This document shows, piece by piece, positions 37,669-46,439 of a DNA stretch of 64,000 nucleotides. Location of the stretch: positions 1-64,000 of the forward strand of contig CAMWQM010000002.1 in the NCBI GenBank assembly GCA_947176375.1, given 5' to 3'. The position numbers were made by a program, and so were the translations under genes. This DNA is from an uncultured Helicobacteraceae bacterium (GTDB taxonomy: Bacteria; Campylobacterota; Campylobacteria; Campylobacterales; Helicobacteraceae). Under the pieces are notes generated by a model. The model saw only the letters and a list, made by a program, of their open reading frames with translations, did not search any database and was not told the origin of the DNA. Within the stretch, counting starts at the first letter, position 1. The number at the start of each line of letters is the position of its first letter.

Positions 37669-39228
37669 TTACATTGCGTATTCTGTTGCACGCACTTCTC
37701 TAACTACATTTACTTTAATCTCACCGGAATATTGCAGATTTTGCTCTATTTCTTTTGCGATATTTCTAGCAATCACTACAGCTTCTTTATCATCAACTTG
37801 ATTTGATTTTACAATTACTCTTATCTCGCGTCCAGCGTTGATTGCATAAGCTTGTTTGACGCCAAATTGATTGAGTGCTATTTTTTCTAAATCTTGCACT
37901 CGTTTTAAGAAATTCTCTAGCACCTCTTTTCTAGCACCTGGTCTTGCTCCAGAAATTGCATCAGCAGCACAAACTGCGGCTGCCTCTATGCTTTTTATAT
38001 CCTCATTTCCGTGATGTGCTAAAATCGCATTTATTACAACTGGATGTTCTTTATATTTTTGTGCTAGATTGTAGCCTAGTGTTACATGATTCCCACCTAG
38101 TTCGTGAGTTAGTGATTTGCCTATATCGTGCAATAACCCTGCTCTCCTTGCAAGAGTTTCATCTCCGTCTAATTCAGAGGCAATTAGCCCAGATAAATGT
38201 GCCACTTCGATAGAGTGAGAGAGAGCATTTTGCCCAAAACTTGCACGATATTTCATTTTCCCAATCAATTTTTTGAGCTCTTGATGCATATATCCAAGCC
38301 CCAAATCAAGCACGACATTCTCACCTTCAGTTAGGATATTCTGCTCCATTTCGCTTTCACATTTTTTATAAATCTCCTCAATCCTTGAAGGTTGGATTCT
38401 GCCGTCTTCTATTAGTAGATTCAAAGTATTTAGTGCTATTGCACGGCGATAGAGATTAAAACTGCTTAAAATTATAGTATTTGGTGTATCATCAATTAGC
38501 ACATCCACACCTGTTATAAGCTCTAAAGTCCTTATATTTCGTCCATCTTTGCCTATAATTCTGCCTTTCATTTCATCATCTGGTAAACTTACGACATTAA
38601 TTAGCTTTTCTGCACTATATTCACCTGCGTATCTTGAAGTGGCTAGGGCTATTATGTAGTTTGCCCTTTTTTTTGCCTCCTCTTTTGCTTCCTTTTCATA
38701 ATGTCTAATTAGCTTTGCCTTTTCATTTTGCAAATTATCTTCTAAATTCACTAATAGAATGTTTTTTGCCTCCTCTCTCGATAAAGAAGTGTAGTTTGAT
38801 AGTGTATCTATTAGCTCATTTTGTTTTTGTTTGTATTGTTCTTTTAAATCATCGATAGAATTTTGGCTTTGAATGATATAATTTTTTTGCACTGATAGAG
38901 ATTTATTCTCTTCTTCTAGTTTGCTTAATTGCTGGTTTATTGCTAATTCCTTGCTTTCAAGCTCTAGAAGTTTGTTTTGATGTTCTTTTGATAATTTAAA
39001 TTTTTCATTTTCATATTTTTTTCTAAGCTTAATTTCTTCTTCTTTTAATTTTATTTTTTGATTTTGGAATTTTACTTCGGCTTCCTTTTCTATTGCAATT
39101 GCTTTTATTTTTGCTTGTTTAATAGCTGCATTTTGCCTTGAAGTATAAATTTTTCTTGTTATAAAGTATGATAGGACGCTTGAAATTACACCTATTAGAA
39201 TGAATCCAAGTATTACTAATAAAATCAT
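37669..39228 (-). CDS. rny: Ribonuclease Y
   Basis: Membrane-anchored endoribonuclease that starts mRNA decay, 519 residues. Domains in order: N-terminal membrane helix (MILLVILGFILIGVISSVLS), long coiled coil to about 200, KH RNA-binding domain (GRIIGKDGRNIRTLELITGV), HD catalytic domain with LLHDIGKSLTHELGG, and the C-terminal GARPGARKEVLENFLKR. GAGGG lies before the ATG. Its first 110 bases overlap the 3' end of the 5-FCL gene, so they must be co-transcribed. Confidence 0.97.
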   Translation of the reverse strand: MILLVILGFILIGVISSVLSYFITRKIYTSRQNAAIKQAKIKAIAIEKEAEVKFQNQKIKLKEEEIKLRKKYENEKFKLSKEHQNKLLELESKELAINQQLSKLEEENKSLSVQKNYIIQSQNSIDDLKEQYKQKQNELIDTLSNYTSLSREEAKNILLVNLEDNLQNEKAKLIRHYEKEAKEEAKKRANYIIALATSRYAGEYSAEKLINVVSLPDDEMKGRIIGKDGRNIRTLELITGVDVLIDDTPNTIILSSFNLYRRAIALNTLNLLIEDGRIQPSRIEEIYKKCESEMEQNILTEGENVVLDLGLGYMHQELKKLIGKMKYRASFGQNALSHSIEVAHLSGLIASELDGDETLARRAGLLHDIGKSLTHELGGNHVTLGYNLAQKYKEHPVVINAILAHHGNEDIKSIEAAAVCAADAISGARPGARKEVLENFLKRVQDLEKIALNQFGVKQAYAINAGREIRVIVKSNQVDDKEAVVIARNIAKEIEQNLQYSGEIKVNVVREVRATEYAM

Positions 39229-39790
39229 AATTTTCCCTCTTATTTGATATGATTATATCGCCGTCTATATCGTAGCTATCTGTGATTTTTATATTTGAAA
39301 AGTGCAAGATTCTACTTATAAAAATAGTTTTTGGTTTATTTTTTAAATGCGAGTAGAATCTATCATACATTCCCTTTCCAAAGCCAATTCGCTTAAAATC
39401 TATATCAACACCAAGTATAGGCACTAGCGATAAATCTATTTTATTAAAACTAATAAAATTAGAATTTTTTGTTTGGTGGATATTGTATTGATTTTTTTCT
39501 AATGGAAACCTAAAAGGAGTAATTTTAAAATCATTTTCTATGACAAATGGAGTGAAGATTCTGACATTATTTTGTCTTTTTAGCCATAAAATTAGTGGAA
39601 AAATATTCATTTCCAAAGGAAGAGGAATATATACTAAAATATTTTTAACTTTTGATTTAGAAATTTGCTTTTTAAGCAAGTGTTTAAGCAAAATACAGGA
39701 TTTTTTATCATTAAAAATTTCTTTTGTTTTTGTTAGGCTATTTATATTTTGTTTTGCTATTTTTCTAAATTCTTTTTTTAAATTTTTCAT
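39119..39790 (-). CDS. 5-formyltetrahydrofolate cyclo-ligase
   Basis: Converts 5-formyl-THF to 5,10-methenyl-THF with ATP, cytoplasmic. 223 residues, slightly long because the last about 36 residues are read out of frame with rny. Motifs: basic N-terminus LKKEFRKIAKQN, ILVYIPLPLEMN, VPILGVDIDFKRIGFGKGMY then DRF, the folate/ATP signature. Upstream of rny on the same strand with a 110-base overlap. Confidence 0.85.
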   Translation of the reverse strand: MKNLKKEFRKIAKQNINSLTKTKEIFNDKKSCILLKHLLKKQISKSKVKNILVYIPLPLEMNIFPLILWLKRQNNVRIFTPFVIENDFKITPFRFPLEKNQYNIHQTKNSNFISFNKIDLSLVPILGVDIDFKRIGFGKGMYDRFYSHLKNKPKTIFISRILHFSNIKITDSYDIDGDIIISNKRENYDFISNTWIHSNRCNFKRPIILYNKKNLYFKAKCSY

Positions 39791-39863
39791 TATTATTTTT
39801 AAATTTTAAAATATTTTGTTTGTTATAATAGCAATATTTTTTTGATTTTAAGGTTTTAGAGAG

Positions 39864-40670
39864 ATGAAAATAGTTTATATTTTGATTTTTAGCATTATTA
39901 GCCTTTATTCTTTTGAGGTGCAAAATAAGCTTGTGGTAAATATTCCAGAACAAGCAGATTCTACGATTCGCATTCCAGCATTTGATTTGAAAGTTGGCGA
40001 GAGCGGGATAATTACTAGGGAAGTTAATGATAATGAATTTATTATAGCAAATGCGGTGGTAAAAAGTATTAAAGATGGCGTTGCAGAGATTATTTATAGC
40101 CCATTTACTTCGATGAATGAGGAATATATGCCAAAGCTAAAAGCCACTCCAACACAAAATGACAAAATAATTTTTAGAATCCTCTACAATCGCGCTCTAA
40201 TCATCGCTCCAAATCAAAATGCTTATCAAGAAATTTTAGCGATGAATAAAAATATGGATTTTATCCACCCTGATATTTTTGCCACATTTCTTGCAAAAAA
40301 TGATATTAATATGCCAAAACCAAATGATTTTAAAGATTTTTGTGATAGGTTTAATGTCGGACTAATATTTATCGCAAATGATGATATATGTGTGCTTGAT
40401 TGCCAGAGTTTTAAGATTATAGGTAAAGATAGTTTTAATAGACAGGATAACACACAAAAGCTTCCATTTTTCACACGATTAAGTGATGAAAGCATAGATG
40501 AGATTTTTAATATTAAAAAATTTAGTAATTTTGATAGCTATTTTAGGGTATTAATAGAATCTAACAATATGCAGAATCTAAAAGTAGAGTCTAACTTAGA
40601 TTCTAATGCAAAATATAATCCTAAGATAGAATCCAACGAATCTAAAAACACAAAACCAAATTCCAAATAA
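39864..40670 (+). CDS. pgbA: Plasminogen-binding protein PgbA-like
   Basis: 268 residues with a signal peptide (MKIVYILIFSIISLYSF). The conserved N-terminal domain is visible: FDLKVGESGIITREVNDNEF, ANAVVKSIKDGVAEIIYSPF, DFIHPDIFATFLAKND, NVGLIFIANDDICVLDCQSF. This fits the PgbA/PgbB family, cell-surface plasminogen-binding proteins in H. pylori. H. pylori PgbA also precedes glcD, as here (9-base gap). The C-terminal tail is short and built from Glu-Ser-Asn repeats encoded by TAGAATCTAA-type motifs. H. pylori members have longer Lys-rich tails, so plasminogen binding is uncertain. Confidence 0.8.
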   Translation: MKIVYILIFSIISLYSFEVQNKLVVNIPEQADSTIRIPAFDLKVGESGIITREVNDNEFIIANAVVKSIKDGVAEIIYSPFTSMNEEYMPKLKATPTQNDKIIFRILYNRALIIAPNQNAYQEILAMNKNMDFIHPDIFATFLAKNDINMPKPNDFKDFCDRFNVGLIFIANDDICVLDCQSFKIIGKDSFNRQDNTQKLPFFTRLSDESIDEIFNIKKFSNFDSYFRVLIESNNMQNLKVESNLDSNAKYNPKIESNESKNTKPNSK

Positions 40671-40679
40671 AGGGCTAAA

Positions 40680-42047
40680 ATGTTTAAAAATCTAAAAAAT
40701 ATTGTAGGAAATGCGAATTATTTTGATGATGAGGCGCATTTGAATGCTTATTGTTATGATGCTACAAGAGAGCGATTTAAGCCTGATTGCGTGGTTTTCC
40801 CAAAAGATGAGAATGAGATTTCAAAAATTTTAAAATATTGTAATGAAAATAAAATCACAATTACAGCAAGAGGCGCTGGAAGTGGCTTTACTGGCGGTGC
40901 TTTGCCAAAAAATGGCGGAGTGATTTTAGCATTAGAAAAACATTTAAACAAAATCCTAGAAATTGATAAAAAAAATATGATTGCAAGAGTGCAGCCTGCA
41001 GTAATAAATAAGCATTTACAAAATGTAGTTGAAAAAGAAGGCTTGTTTTATCCACCTGACCCTGCAAGCGAGGATTACAGCACGATTGGTGGGAATGTTA
41101 GCGAAAATGCAGGTGGAATGAGAGCGGCAAAATACGGAATCACAAAAGATTATGTAATGGCACTTCGTGCGGTGCTTCCAAATGGAGATATAATTCGTGC
41201 AGGCAAAAAAACGATAAAAGATGTGGCAGGTTATAATATCGCTGGAATCTTAATTGCAAGCGAGGGGACTTTAGGTGTGATTAGTGAGATTACACTAAAG
41301 CTACTTTCAAAGCCAAAGCTCTCAAAAAGTGCACTTGGAATATTCCCTAGCATAAACTCCGCTATGGAAGCAGTTTATCAAACAATGGCAAGTGGTGTAA
41401 CCCCTGTGGCAATGGAATTTTTGGATAATTTGAGCATCAATGCAGTTGAGAGCAAGTTTAATAAAGGTTTGCCAAAGGATGCTGGAGCAATACTTATCAC
41501 GCAGGTTGATGGAAATTTGGAGAGCGAGATAAGCTACCAGCTTGAAGTGATAGAGCAGATTTTTAAGCAGAATTCTTGTAGTGGCTTTAGGATTGCAAAG
41601 GATTCTAATGAGGCGGCTGATATTTGGTTTGCTAGGCGAAATGCTAGTCAGAGTATTAATATCTATGGAAGTAAAAAGTTAAATGAGGATATTACCGTTC
41701 CTAGAGCGAGCTTGCCAGAGCTGTTAGAAAAAATTAGCCAAATTTCTAAAAAATACAATGTTATTGTGCCGTGCTTTGGTCATACAGGCGATGGCAATGT
41801 GCATACAAATGTTATGGTTAATGGAAGCGATGAAAATGAGTTAAAAAGAGGATATGAGGCTATTGAGGATATTTTTAAGACTGCTATTGAGCTTGGAGGC
41901 ACACTTAGTGGGGAGCACGGAATTGGGCTTTCAAAAGCACCTTTTATGAATCTTGCTTTTAGCGAGGCAGAAATGAATCTTTTTAGAACTATAAAAAAAG
42001 CTTTCGACCCAAATAATATTCTAAATCCAGGTAAAATGGGGTTATAA
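40680..42047 (+). CDS. glcD: Glycolate oxidase subunit GlcD / FAD-linked oxidase
   Basis: FAD-dependent 2-hydroxyacid oxidase subunit, 455 residues. FAD-binding motif ITARGAGSGFTGGALP (about 61-76), then PPDPASEDYSTIGGNVSENA and GTLGVISEITLKLL; the C-terminal cap has PCFGHTGDGNVHTNVMV and GGTLSGEHGIGLSK, with NPGKMGL at the end. It follows pgbA by 9 bases as in H. pylori. No partner GlcE/GlcF gene is adjacent. Confidence 0.93.
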   Translation: MFKNLKNIVGNANYFDDEAHLNAYCYDATRERFKPDCVVFPKDENEISKILKYCNENKITITARGAGSGFTGGALPKNGGVILALEKHLNKILEIDKKNMIARVQPAVINKHLQNVVEKEGLFYPPDPASEDYSTIGGNVSENAGGMRAAKYGITKDYVMALRAVLPNGDIIRAGKKTIKDVAGYNIAGILIASEGTLGVISEITLKLLSKPKLSKSALGIFPSINSAMEAVYQTMASGVTPVAMEFLDNLSINAVESKFNKGLPKDAGAILITQVDGNLESEISYQLEVIEQIFKQNSCSGFRIAKDSNEAADIWFARRNASQSINIYGSKKLNEDITVPRASLPELLEKISQISKKYNVIVPCFGHTGDGNVHTNVMVNGSDENELKRGYEAIEDIFKTAIELGGTLSGEHGIGLSKAPFMNLAFSEAEMNLFRTIKKAFDPNNILNPGKMGL

Positions 42048-43153
42048 TAAAACCTATGGCTAAAAGGCTTTAGAAATGGAATCTTATTTGGTAAATTTAG
42101 GGGTAAAATATTTTGTAGCTTAAATTGCAAATTTTTAAAAAAAGTTTGCAAGCTAAATGGGAAGTGTAAATCTAGCATTCTAAAAGCTAGATTTTAGTCT
42201 TTAAATACTATAAAAGAATATAGAGGAGTGGAATCTAAAGAATATCTGCAAGCAGGATTTAAAAATAGAATCTAAAAAGAAGCATAAATGGAATCAAAAT
42301 ATAAGTGCAATTAGAGGAAATGCAAAGCTTAATAGAATCTAGTGAGCATAAAAGGTGCTAAATGATGTAGCACAGGCAACTAAATAAAATCTTATATAAT
42401 AAATTAAAGGCATAAGCAATACCACCAAAACTGCACTAGAAAGATCAAATTTAGAATCTATTGTTATAGCAGAGTTTATCGCCTCTAATTTGGAAGTTAT
42501 ATCTAAATATAGCAAAAATTTTCTTTATTATGAGATAAATAAAGACAGAGTAGAGTAGGAGAAAATATTCCAAAGGCGAGTAGATAGGTGAAAATGACAA
42601 GCCACTTTTGATTGGAACATTGGGTTTTTATGCTAGATTTTTTGATAATGCATGGAATCAAGTTTTATTTTTTGTAAAAAAGAAGCGATGAATTGCTTGA
42701 ATATTTAAAAAATGAATTCCACAAGCAACAAAGAAATTATATTGATTTATAAAAAATTGTATTTGATTTAAAAGCTGTGTAGATAAAATGGTGTATTTAG
42801 CGGAATTATGGTAGGAGTATAATTTTTAAGCGAAGCTAAAACCTTTCTAACAAATATATAAATAATTAAAAAAGATTCTGACATTTGTCATTTTGTTGTG
42901 GCTTTGCACATATTATTACATTCAATCATTATTTACTTTTAATTTTTAAAACTTTATTGTAGTGGTTTTATATCACTATCATTTGGGTTTAATTTTAAAG
43001 GCTTTCTGACAAGGAGGTAATAGCTTATTATATCACTTTATCTCACAATACGAGTAGCAAAATAGTAGCTATTTACATTACTTGATAGCAATAAGAACCC
43101 ACTTCACAAATTTTAGTCGGTTCTATATAAGTTTGGTTGATAATGTCTAGCGA
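42048..43153. other. Gene-free decayed stretch
   Basis: No intact gene. Plus-strand remnants are readable in pieces: IVIAEFIASNLEVISKYSKN (about 42461-42520) and PLLIGTLGFYARFFDNAW (about 42602-42656), broken by stops and shifts; I cannot assign them. A strong Shine-Dalgarno-like AAGGAGGTAA sits at about 43013 with no start codon after it. H. pylori has dapB after glcD; I do not see it here. Confidence 0.45.
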
Positions 43154-43633
43154 CTAGGCTAGAGATTTTACCCAAGATTCTATTCTTGCGTTATTTTTAT
43201 CCTCATCGGCTTTATCGAGGCAAAGTCCTAGCAGTTTTTGTCCTTTTTGAGCGCGAGAAAAACTAAAATTATAATCCTTGCTATCTACTTCTCCTACAAA
43301 TCTTGCTCCACTAAATCTTAACTTATCATAAAAGTCTGCAATCCCAGAGCAAAAGCTATCAGCGTGTCTTGCTTGTGAGCCTACGCCAAGTAATGCGATA
43401 GTTTTATTGCTAAAATCTATTTCGTGCAAAAGTTTTACTTTATTTCCCCAATCCTCTTGCAATGCGCCAAAGTAGTAGCTTGAAGCAGCAAAAATAATAA
43501 AATCGTATTCTGCAATTTTGCTTATTTGACAATCTTTGATATTAAAGACTTCTGCCCCTATTTTTTCTGCTATTTGTTTTGCAAATCCTTCACATACTCC
43601 ACCTTTACTTCCATAAAAGATAGCTTTTTTCAT
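43154..43633 (-). CDS. fldA: Flavodoxin
   Basis: FMN electron carrier, 159 residues, long-chain type. In Helicobacter it serves pyruvate:flavodoxin oxidoreductase. Order of motifs: AIFYGSKGGVCEGFAKQIAE (phosphate loop), FIIFAASSYYFGALQEDWG (50s loop), KTIALLGVGSQARHADSFC (90s loop), DSKDYNFSFSRAQKGQKLLG and C-terminal IESWVKSLA. The phosphate loop lacks the usual Thr-x-Ser-Gly-Asn pattern. Stand-alone gene ahead of the META lipoprotein. Confidence 0.85.
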   Translation of the reverse strand: MKKAIFYGSKGGVCEGFAKQIAEKIGAEVFNIKDCQISKIAEYDFIIFAASSYYFGALQEDWGNKVKLLHEIDFSNKTIALLGVGSQARHADSFCSGIADFYDKLRFSGARFVGEVDSKDYNFSFSRAQKGQKLLGLCLDKADEDKNNARIESWVKSLA

Positions 43634-43812
43634 TTTATTCCTTATATTTTAAGTATTAAAAGTTTAGAAATAAGAGTTTTTAGTAATATCAAGAAAACTC
43701 TCTAATTATTAATAATGGCAAAAACTTAAACTTTAAAAGCATTGTTTATGTCAAAGCTAGAGATTTTATATTTTTTGCCAATAAATTTAAATATAGAGCT
43801 AAATAATAACTT

Positions 43813-43841
43813 AATATAGATTCTAAAATAGAATCTATATT
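43813..43841 (-). terminator. 12-bp inverted pair of the TAGATTCT motif after the META gene
   Basis: AATATAGATTCT (43813-43824), loop AAAAT, AGAATCTATATT (43830-43841). It begins 4 bases past the stop of the 43846-44283 gene, on that strand followed by T-rich sequence. Confidence 0.65.
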
Positions 43842-43845
43842 TTGT

Positions 43846-44283
43846 TTATTCGGTTTCCTCTAATGTGGCAGAAGTAGAATCTAGCACAATAGAAATTTTG
43901 TCATTTATTAAAGTGATTGTTTGCTCATCATACACGATATTAAACTTATCACCCAAATTTAGTAGATATTGATACTCAAAGCTATTTGCCTCTTCATCGT
44001 GGCATAGCATTTTAGTAGATCCTGCATTAGAGATTTCTAATGTCTTATCATCAAGCCATTTTATCCCTGCAAAATATCTGTTACAACCCGCATTGCCATA
44101 GATTCTATCATTCTTAAAGCCTAAAGTAGCAGATTCTGGAGCTTTTAACTCCTCATTATCTAATACAATGTAATTTATTTTATAAACTTTAGATTCCACT
44201 TTTTTTGCAATCATCGCATTTGCTCCACAGCCAGCCATAAATATGGCTAAAACTAATAATATATTAATGTTAAACTTTTTCAT
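43846..44283 (-). CDS. META/HslJ-domain lipoprotein
   Basis: 145 residues. Signal peptide with lipobox (LAIFMAGC, Cys at 19), then the META fold: SATLGFKNDRIYGNAGCNRY, AGIKWLDDKTLEISNAGSTK and MLCHDEEANSFEYQYLLNL. The motif GNAGCNRY is diagnostic of the family. HslJ-type proteins are linked to heat and novobiocin resistance in E. coli; role here unknown. Its ATG overlaps the thioredoxin stop (ATGA), so translation is coupled. Confidence 0.85.
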   Translation of the reverse strand: MKKFNINILLVLAIFMAGCGANAMIAKKVESKVYKINYIVLDNEELKAPESATLGFKNDRIYGNAGCNRYFAGIKWLDDKTLEISNAGSTKMLCHDEEANSFEYQYLLNLGDKFNIVYDEQTITLINDKISIVLDSTSATLEETE

Positions 44284-44573
44284 TTTACTTTATTTATCTC
44301 CTCTAAAATTTCATTTTTAGTTTTTGGTTCTACGAGCCTAGTGCCAACTTCTTTACCATCTTTAAAAAATATTAATGTTGGGATTCGTCTTATGTTAAAT
44401 TCGTTTGAGAGATTCTCATTCTCATCAATATTAACTTTGTGAATCTTAATTGTAGAATTGAGTTCATTTAATATAGGTTCTATTCTCCTACAATCTCCAC
44501 ACCAAGGCGCATAAAAATCAACCATTACAAGTCCATTTGCTATCTCTTTTTTAAAATTTTCTATTACTTCCAT
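44280..44573 (-). CDS. Thioredoxin
   Basis: 97 residues, cytoplasmic, no signal peptide. Active site VDFYAPWCGDCRRIEPIL with WCGDC rather than WCGPC, which suggests altered redox potential; cis-Pro in RRIPTLIFFKDGKEVG. It sits 11 bases after yeiH and overlaps the META lipoprotein by 4 bases, forming a three-gene operon. Likely a second thioredoxin, not the main TrxA. Confidence 0.93.
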   Translation of the reverse strand: MEVIENFKKEIANGLVMVDFYAPWCGDCRRIEPILNELNSTIKIHKVNIDENENLSNEFNIRRIPTLIFFKDGKEVGTRLVEPKTKNEILEEINKVK

Positions 44574-44584
44574 AATTATCCTTT

Positions 44585-45589
44585 CTAAATTATTTTTATT
44601 AATAGAAAAGTTAGTATAGCAAGAAAAATAAATAATTTAAAGCCCAGCATAAATACCTTTAATCCCATCGTTTTAATTTTAGAGAAGTCGATTTGAAGCC
44701 CTAAAGCAGTCATTGCAAAGACTAGCAAAATTTGTGAAATTAGCTTTATAAAATCTAATATTTCATTTGGCAATTTAATAAAATAATTTAAAATAATTAC
44801 AAGTAGAAATAATATTGCAAAATATGGAATCTCAATCTTTTTAGATTCGCCTTTATTTAGAAAATAAGCGGTTACTAATAGCAGAGGAACGAGCAAAATC
44901 ACTCTAATCATTTTTATGATAATTGCATTTTGTTCGACTATATCATCATTTACAAATGCACCACTTGCACCCACGACATTTGCAACTTCGTGCAAACTTG
45001 CTCCCAAAAATAGCCCAATTTGATATTTCTCAAGTGGTAAGATATTTAAATTTAGCACAATAGGGAATAAAAACATTCCAATTAATCCAAAAATAACAAT
45101 ACAAGATAGGGCTAAAATACCTTTATATGGTTTGCTTTTTAAAATAGATTCCATTGCAAGAATGGCAGCTGCTCCGCAAACTGCGCTCCCAACGCTTATT
45201 AAAATGCTTGTTTCTTTATCTAGTTTTAGGATCTTAATCCCAAAAAATAATCCAGCCAAAAATACGCATACAACAATCCCAAGTGCTAACAAGAATCCAT
45301 CAAGCCCGATATTAATTATCGAATCTAGGCTGACATTAAACCCAAATAAAATAATCCCTAATCTTAAGAATTTCTTTGCACTGAAATTTATCCCTCCCTC
45401 TAGTGTATTTTTGAATATAAAAAAGATTTTGGAAAATACAATTCCAATGCAAACTCCAATAATCAATGCAGAAATATGGAATCTCGCTATAAACTCTAGC
45501 TTTGAGATATAAAATGCTAAAATCACTAGAATCCCGATAAAAATGAATCCACGATATGTGTTTTTAAAAAATAAACTAAATTTTCTCAA
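44585..45589 (-). CDS. YeiH family membrane protein (putative sulfate exporter)
   Basis: 334 residues with about ten membrane segments. Family motifs: LRLGIILFGFNVSLD, VGSAVCGAAAILAME, GLFLGASLHEVANVVGASG, and FAMTALGLQIDFSKIKT. UPF0324/YeiH proteins are annotated as putative sulfate exporters; the substrate is unproven. First gene of the yeiH-thioredoxin-META operon, divergent from rnpB. Confidence 0.88.
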   Translation of the reverse strand: MRKFSLFFKNTYRGFIFIGILVILAFYISKLEFIARFHISALIIGVCIGIVFSKIFFIFKNTLEGGINFSAKKFLRLGIILFGFNVSLDSIINIGLDGFLLALGIVVCVFLAGLFFGIKILKLDKETSILISVGSAVCGAAAILAMESILKSKPYKGILALSCIVIFGLIGMFLFPIVLNLNILPLEKYQIGLFLGASLHEVANVVGASGAFVNDDIVEQNAIIIKMIRVILLVPLLLVTAYFLNKGESKKIEIPYFAILFLLVIILNYFIKLPNEILDFIKLISQILLVFAMTALGLQIDFSKIKTMGLKVFMLGFKLFIFLAILTFLLIKII

Positions 45590-45671
45590 CTATCAAATTC
45601 CAAAAAATATTTTTAAATTATAACTAAATGAAAATTAATTTTTAAGTATTTATGATAAAATTCGCTTTCAT

Positions 45672-45990
45672 AGGTGTAGCGAGTGATTGCTTGAAAAACT
45701 TTTAAGAGGAAAGTCCGGACTACAATGAGATGGGATTCCATTTAACAAATGGCTATCGTAAGATAAGGGAAAGTGCAACAGAAAGCAAACCGCCAAACTT
45801 TTTGGTAAGGGTGAAAGGGCGAGGTAAGAGCTCGCCTTGATTTTAAGTAATTCTAATCAATGAAAACCCAATCCGTAGCAAGAAGGGCAGGTTAGAAATC
45901 TCATATTTTTAGCCCTTCGCTAGAAAATTATTGTGAAATAATTTTTAGATAAATAATCACTTAAACAGAATCCGGCTTATAGCTACACCT
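45672..45990 (+). ncRNA. rnpB: RNase P RNA (bacterial type A)
   Basis: Catalytic RNA that trims tRNA 5' leaders, about 319 bases. The conserved core is visible: GAGGAAAGTCCGGAC near the 5' end (P4 and J3/4) and CAGAATCCGGCTTA near the 3' end. The outer P1 helix pairs AGGTGTAGC (45672-45680) with GCTACACCT (45982-45990). AAGAAGGGC near 45882 fits the internal conserved region. The ends are set by P1; the true 3' end may be a few bases later. Preceded by an A/T-rich promoter region with TATGATAAAAT. Confidence 0.95.
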
Positions 45991-46195
45991 TTGATTTAAA
46001 TTATAAATCCTAAAAAATTATAATCACTGCAACCATAACAAATAGATTCCTTACAAATTAGCCAAATTTTTGAATAATAATTTGCTAATTTATACAAAAT
46101 GCGAGGAGTAAAAGCTACATACTACACCAAATATCGCAAGGAATCTTTAAGTAAAACTACACTAAAGTAAGCTAAAATCAATATGAGGGGAGGGA

Positions 46196-46318
46196 ATGGG
46201 AATTATTGCAAATTATCAACAAAGCACAGATAGAGAATTAGAAGAGTTAGCAAAGCTAAAAGATAATAGTGATGAATTATTTGAAGAAATTGATAAATTT
46301 TATTTAAATAGAATCTAG
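46196..46318 (+). pseudogene. 40-residue fragment like the start of DUF1877 (YfbM) proteins
   Basis: ATG 46196, with a very strong GAGGGGAGGGA just upstream, encodes MGIIANYQQSTDRELEELAK and 20 further residues before TAG. The MGxIANY opening and following acidic helix match the N-terminus of DUF1877 proteins (normally about 150 residues). What follows shows no continuation, so it is probably a truncated gene that may still be translated. Confidence 0.45.
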
Positions 46319-46359
46319 TAAGTAATAAATTTATAGAGCAATTTTTAAAGATATCTCCC

Positions 46360-46390
46360 TTGACAGACACTTAGTGTTAGGTTATATAAT
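46360..46390 (+). promoter_or_regulatory. MerR-type promoter: TTGACA - 19 bp - TATAAT
   Basis: TTGACA (46360-46365), a 19-base spacer and TATAAT (46385-46390). The spacer holds the palindrome ACACTTAGTGT. A 19-bp spacer with a central dyad is the hallmark of MerR-family promoters. It drives the 46440 and 47400 genes. Confidence 0.7.
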
Positions 46391-46439
46391 TTTATTGTTA
46401 AAATATTTTTTAATATAAATAAGAGGTAAGATTAGAAAA

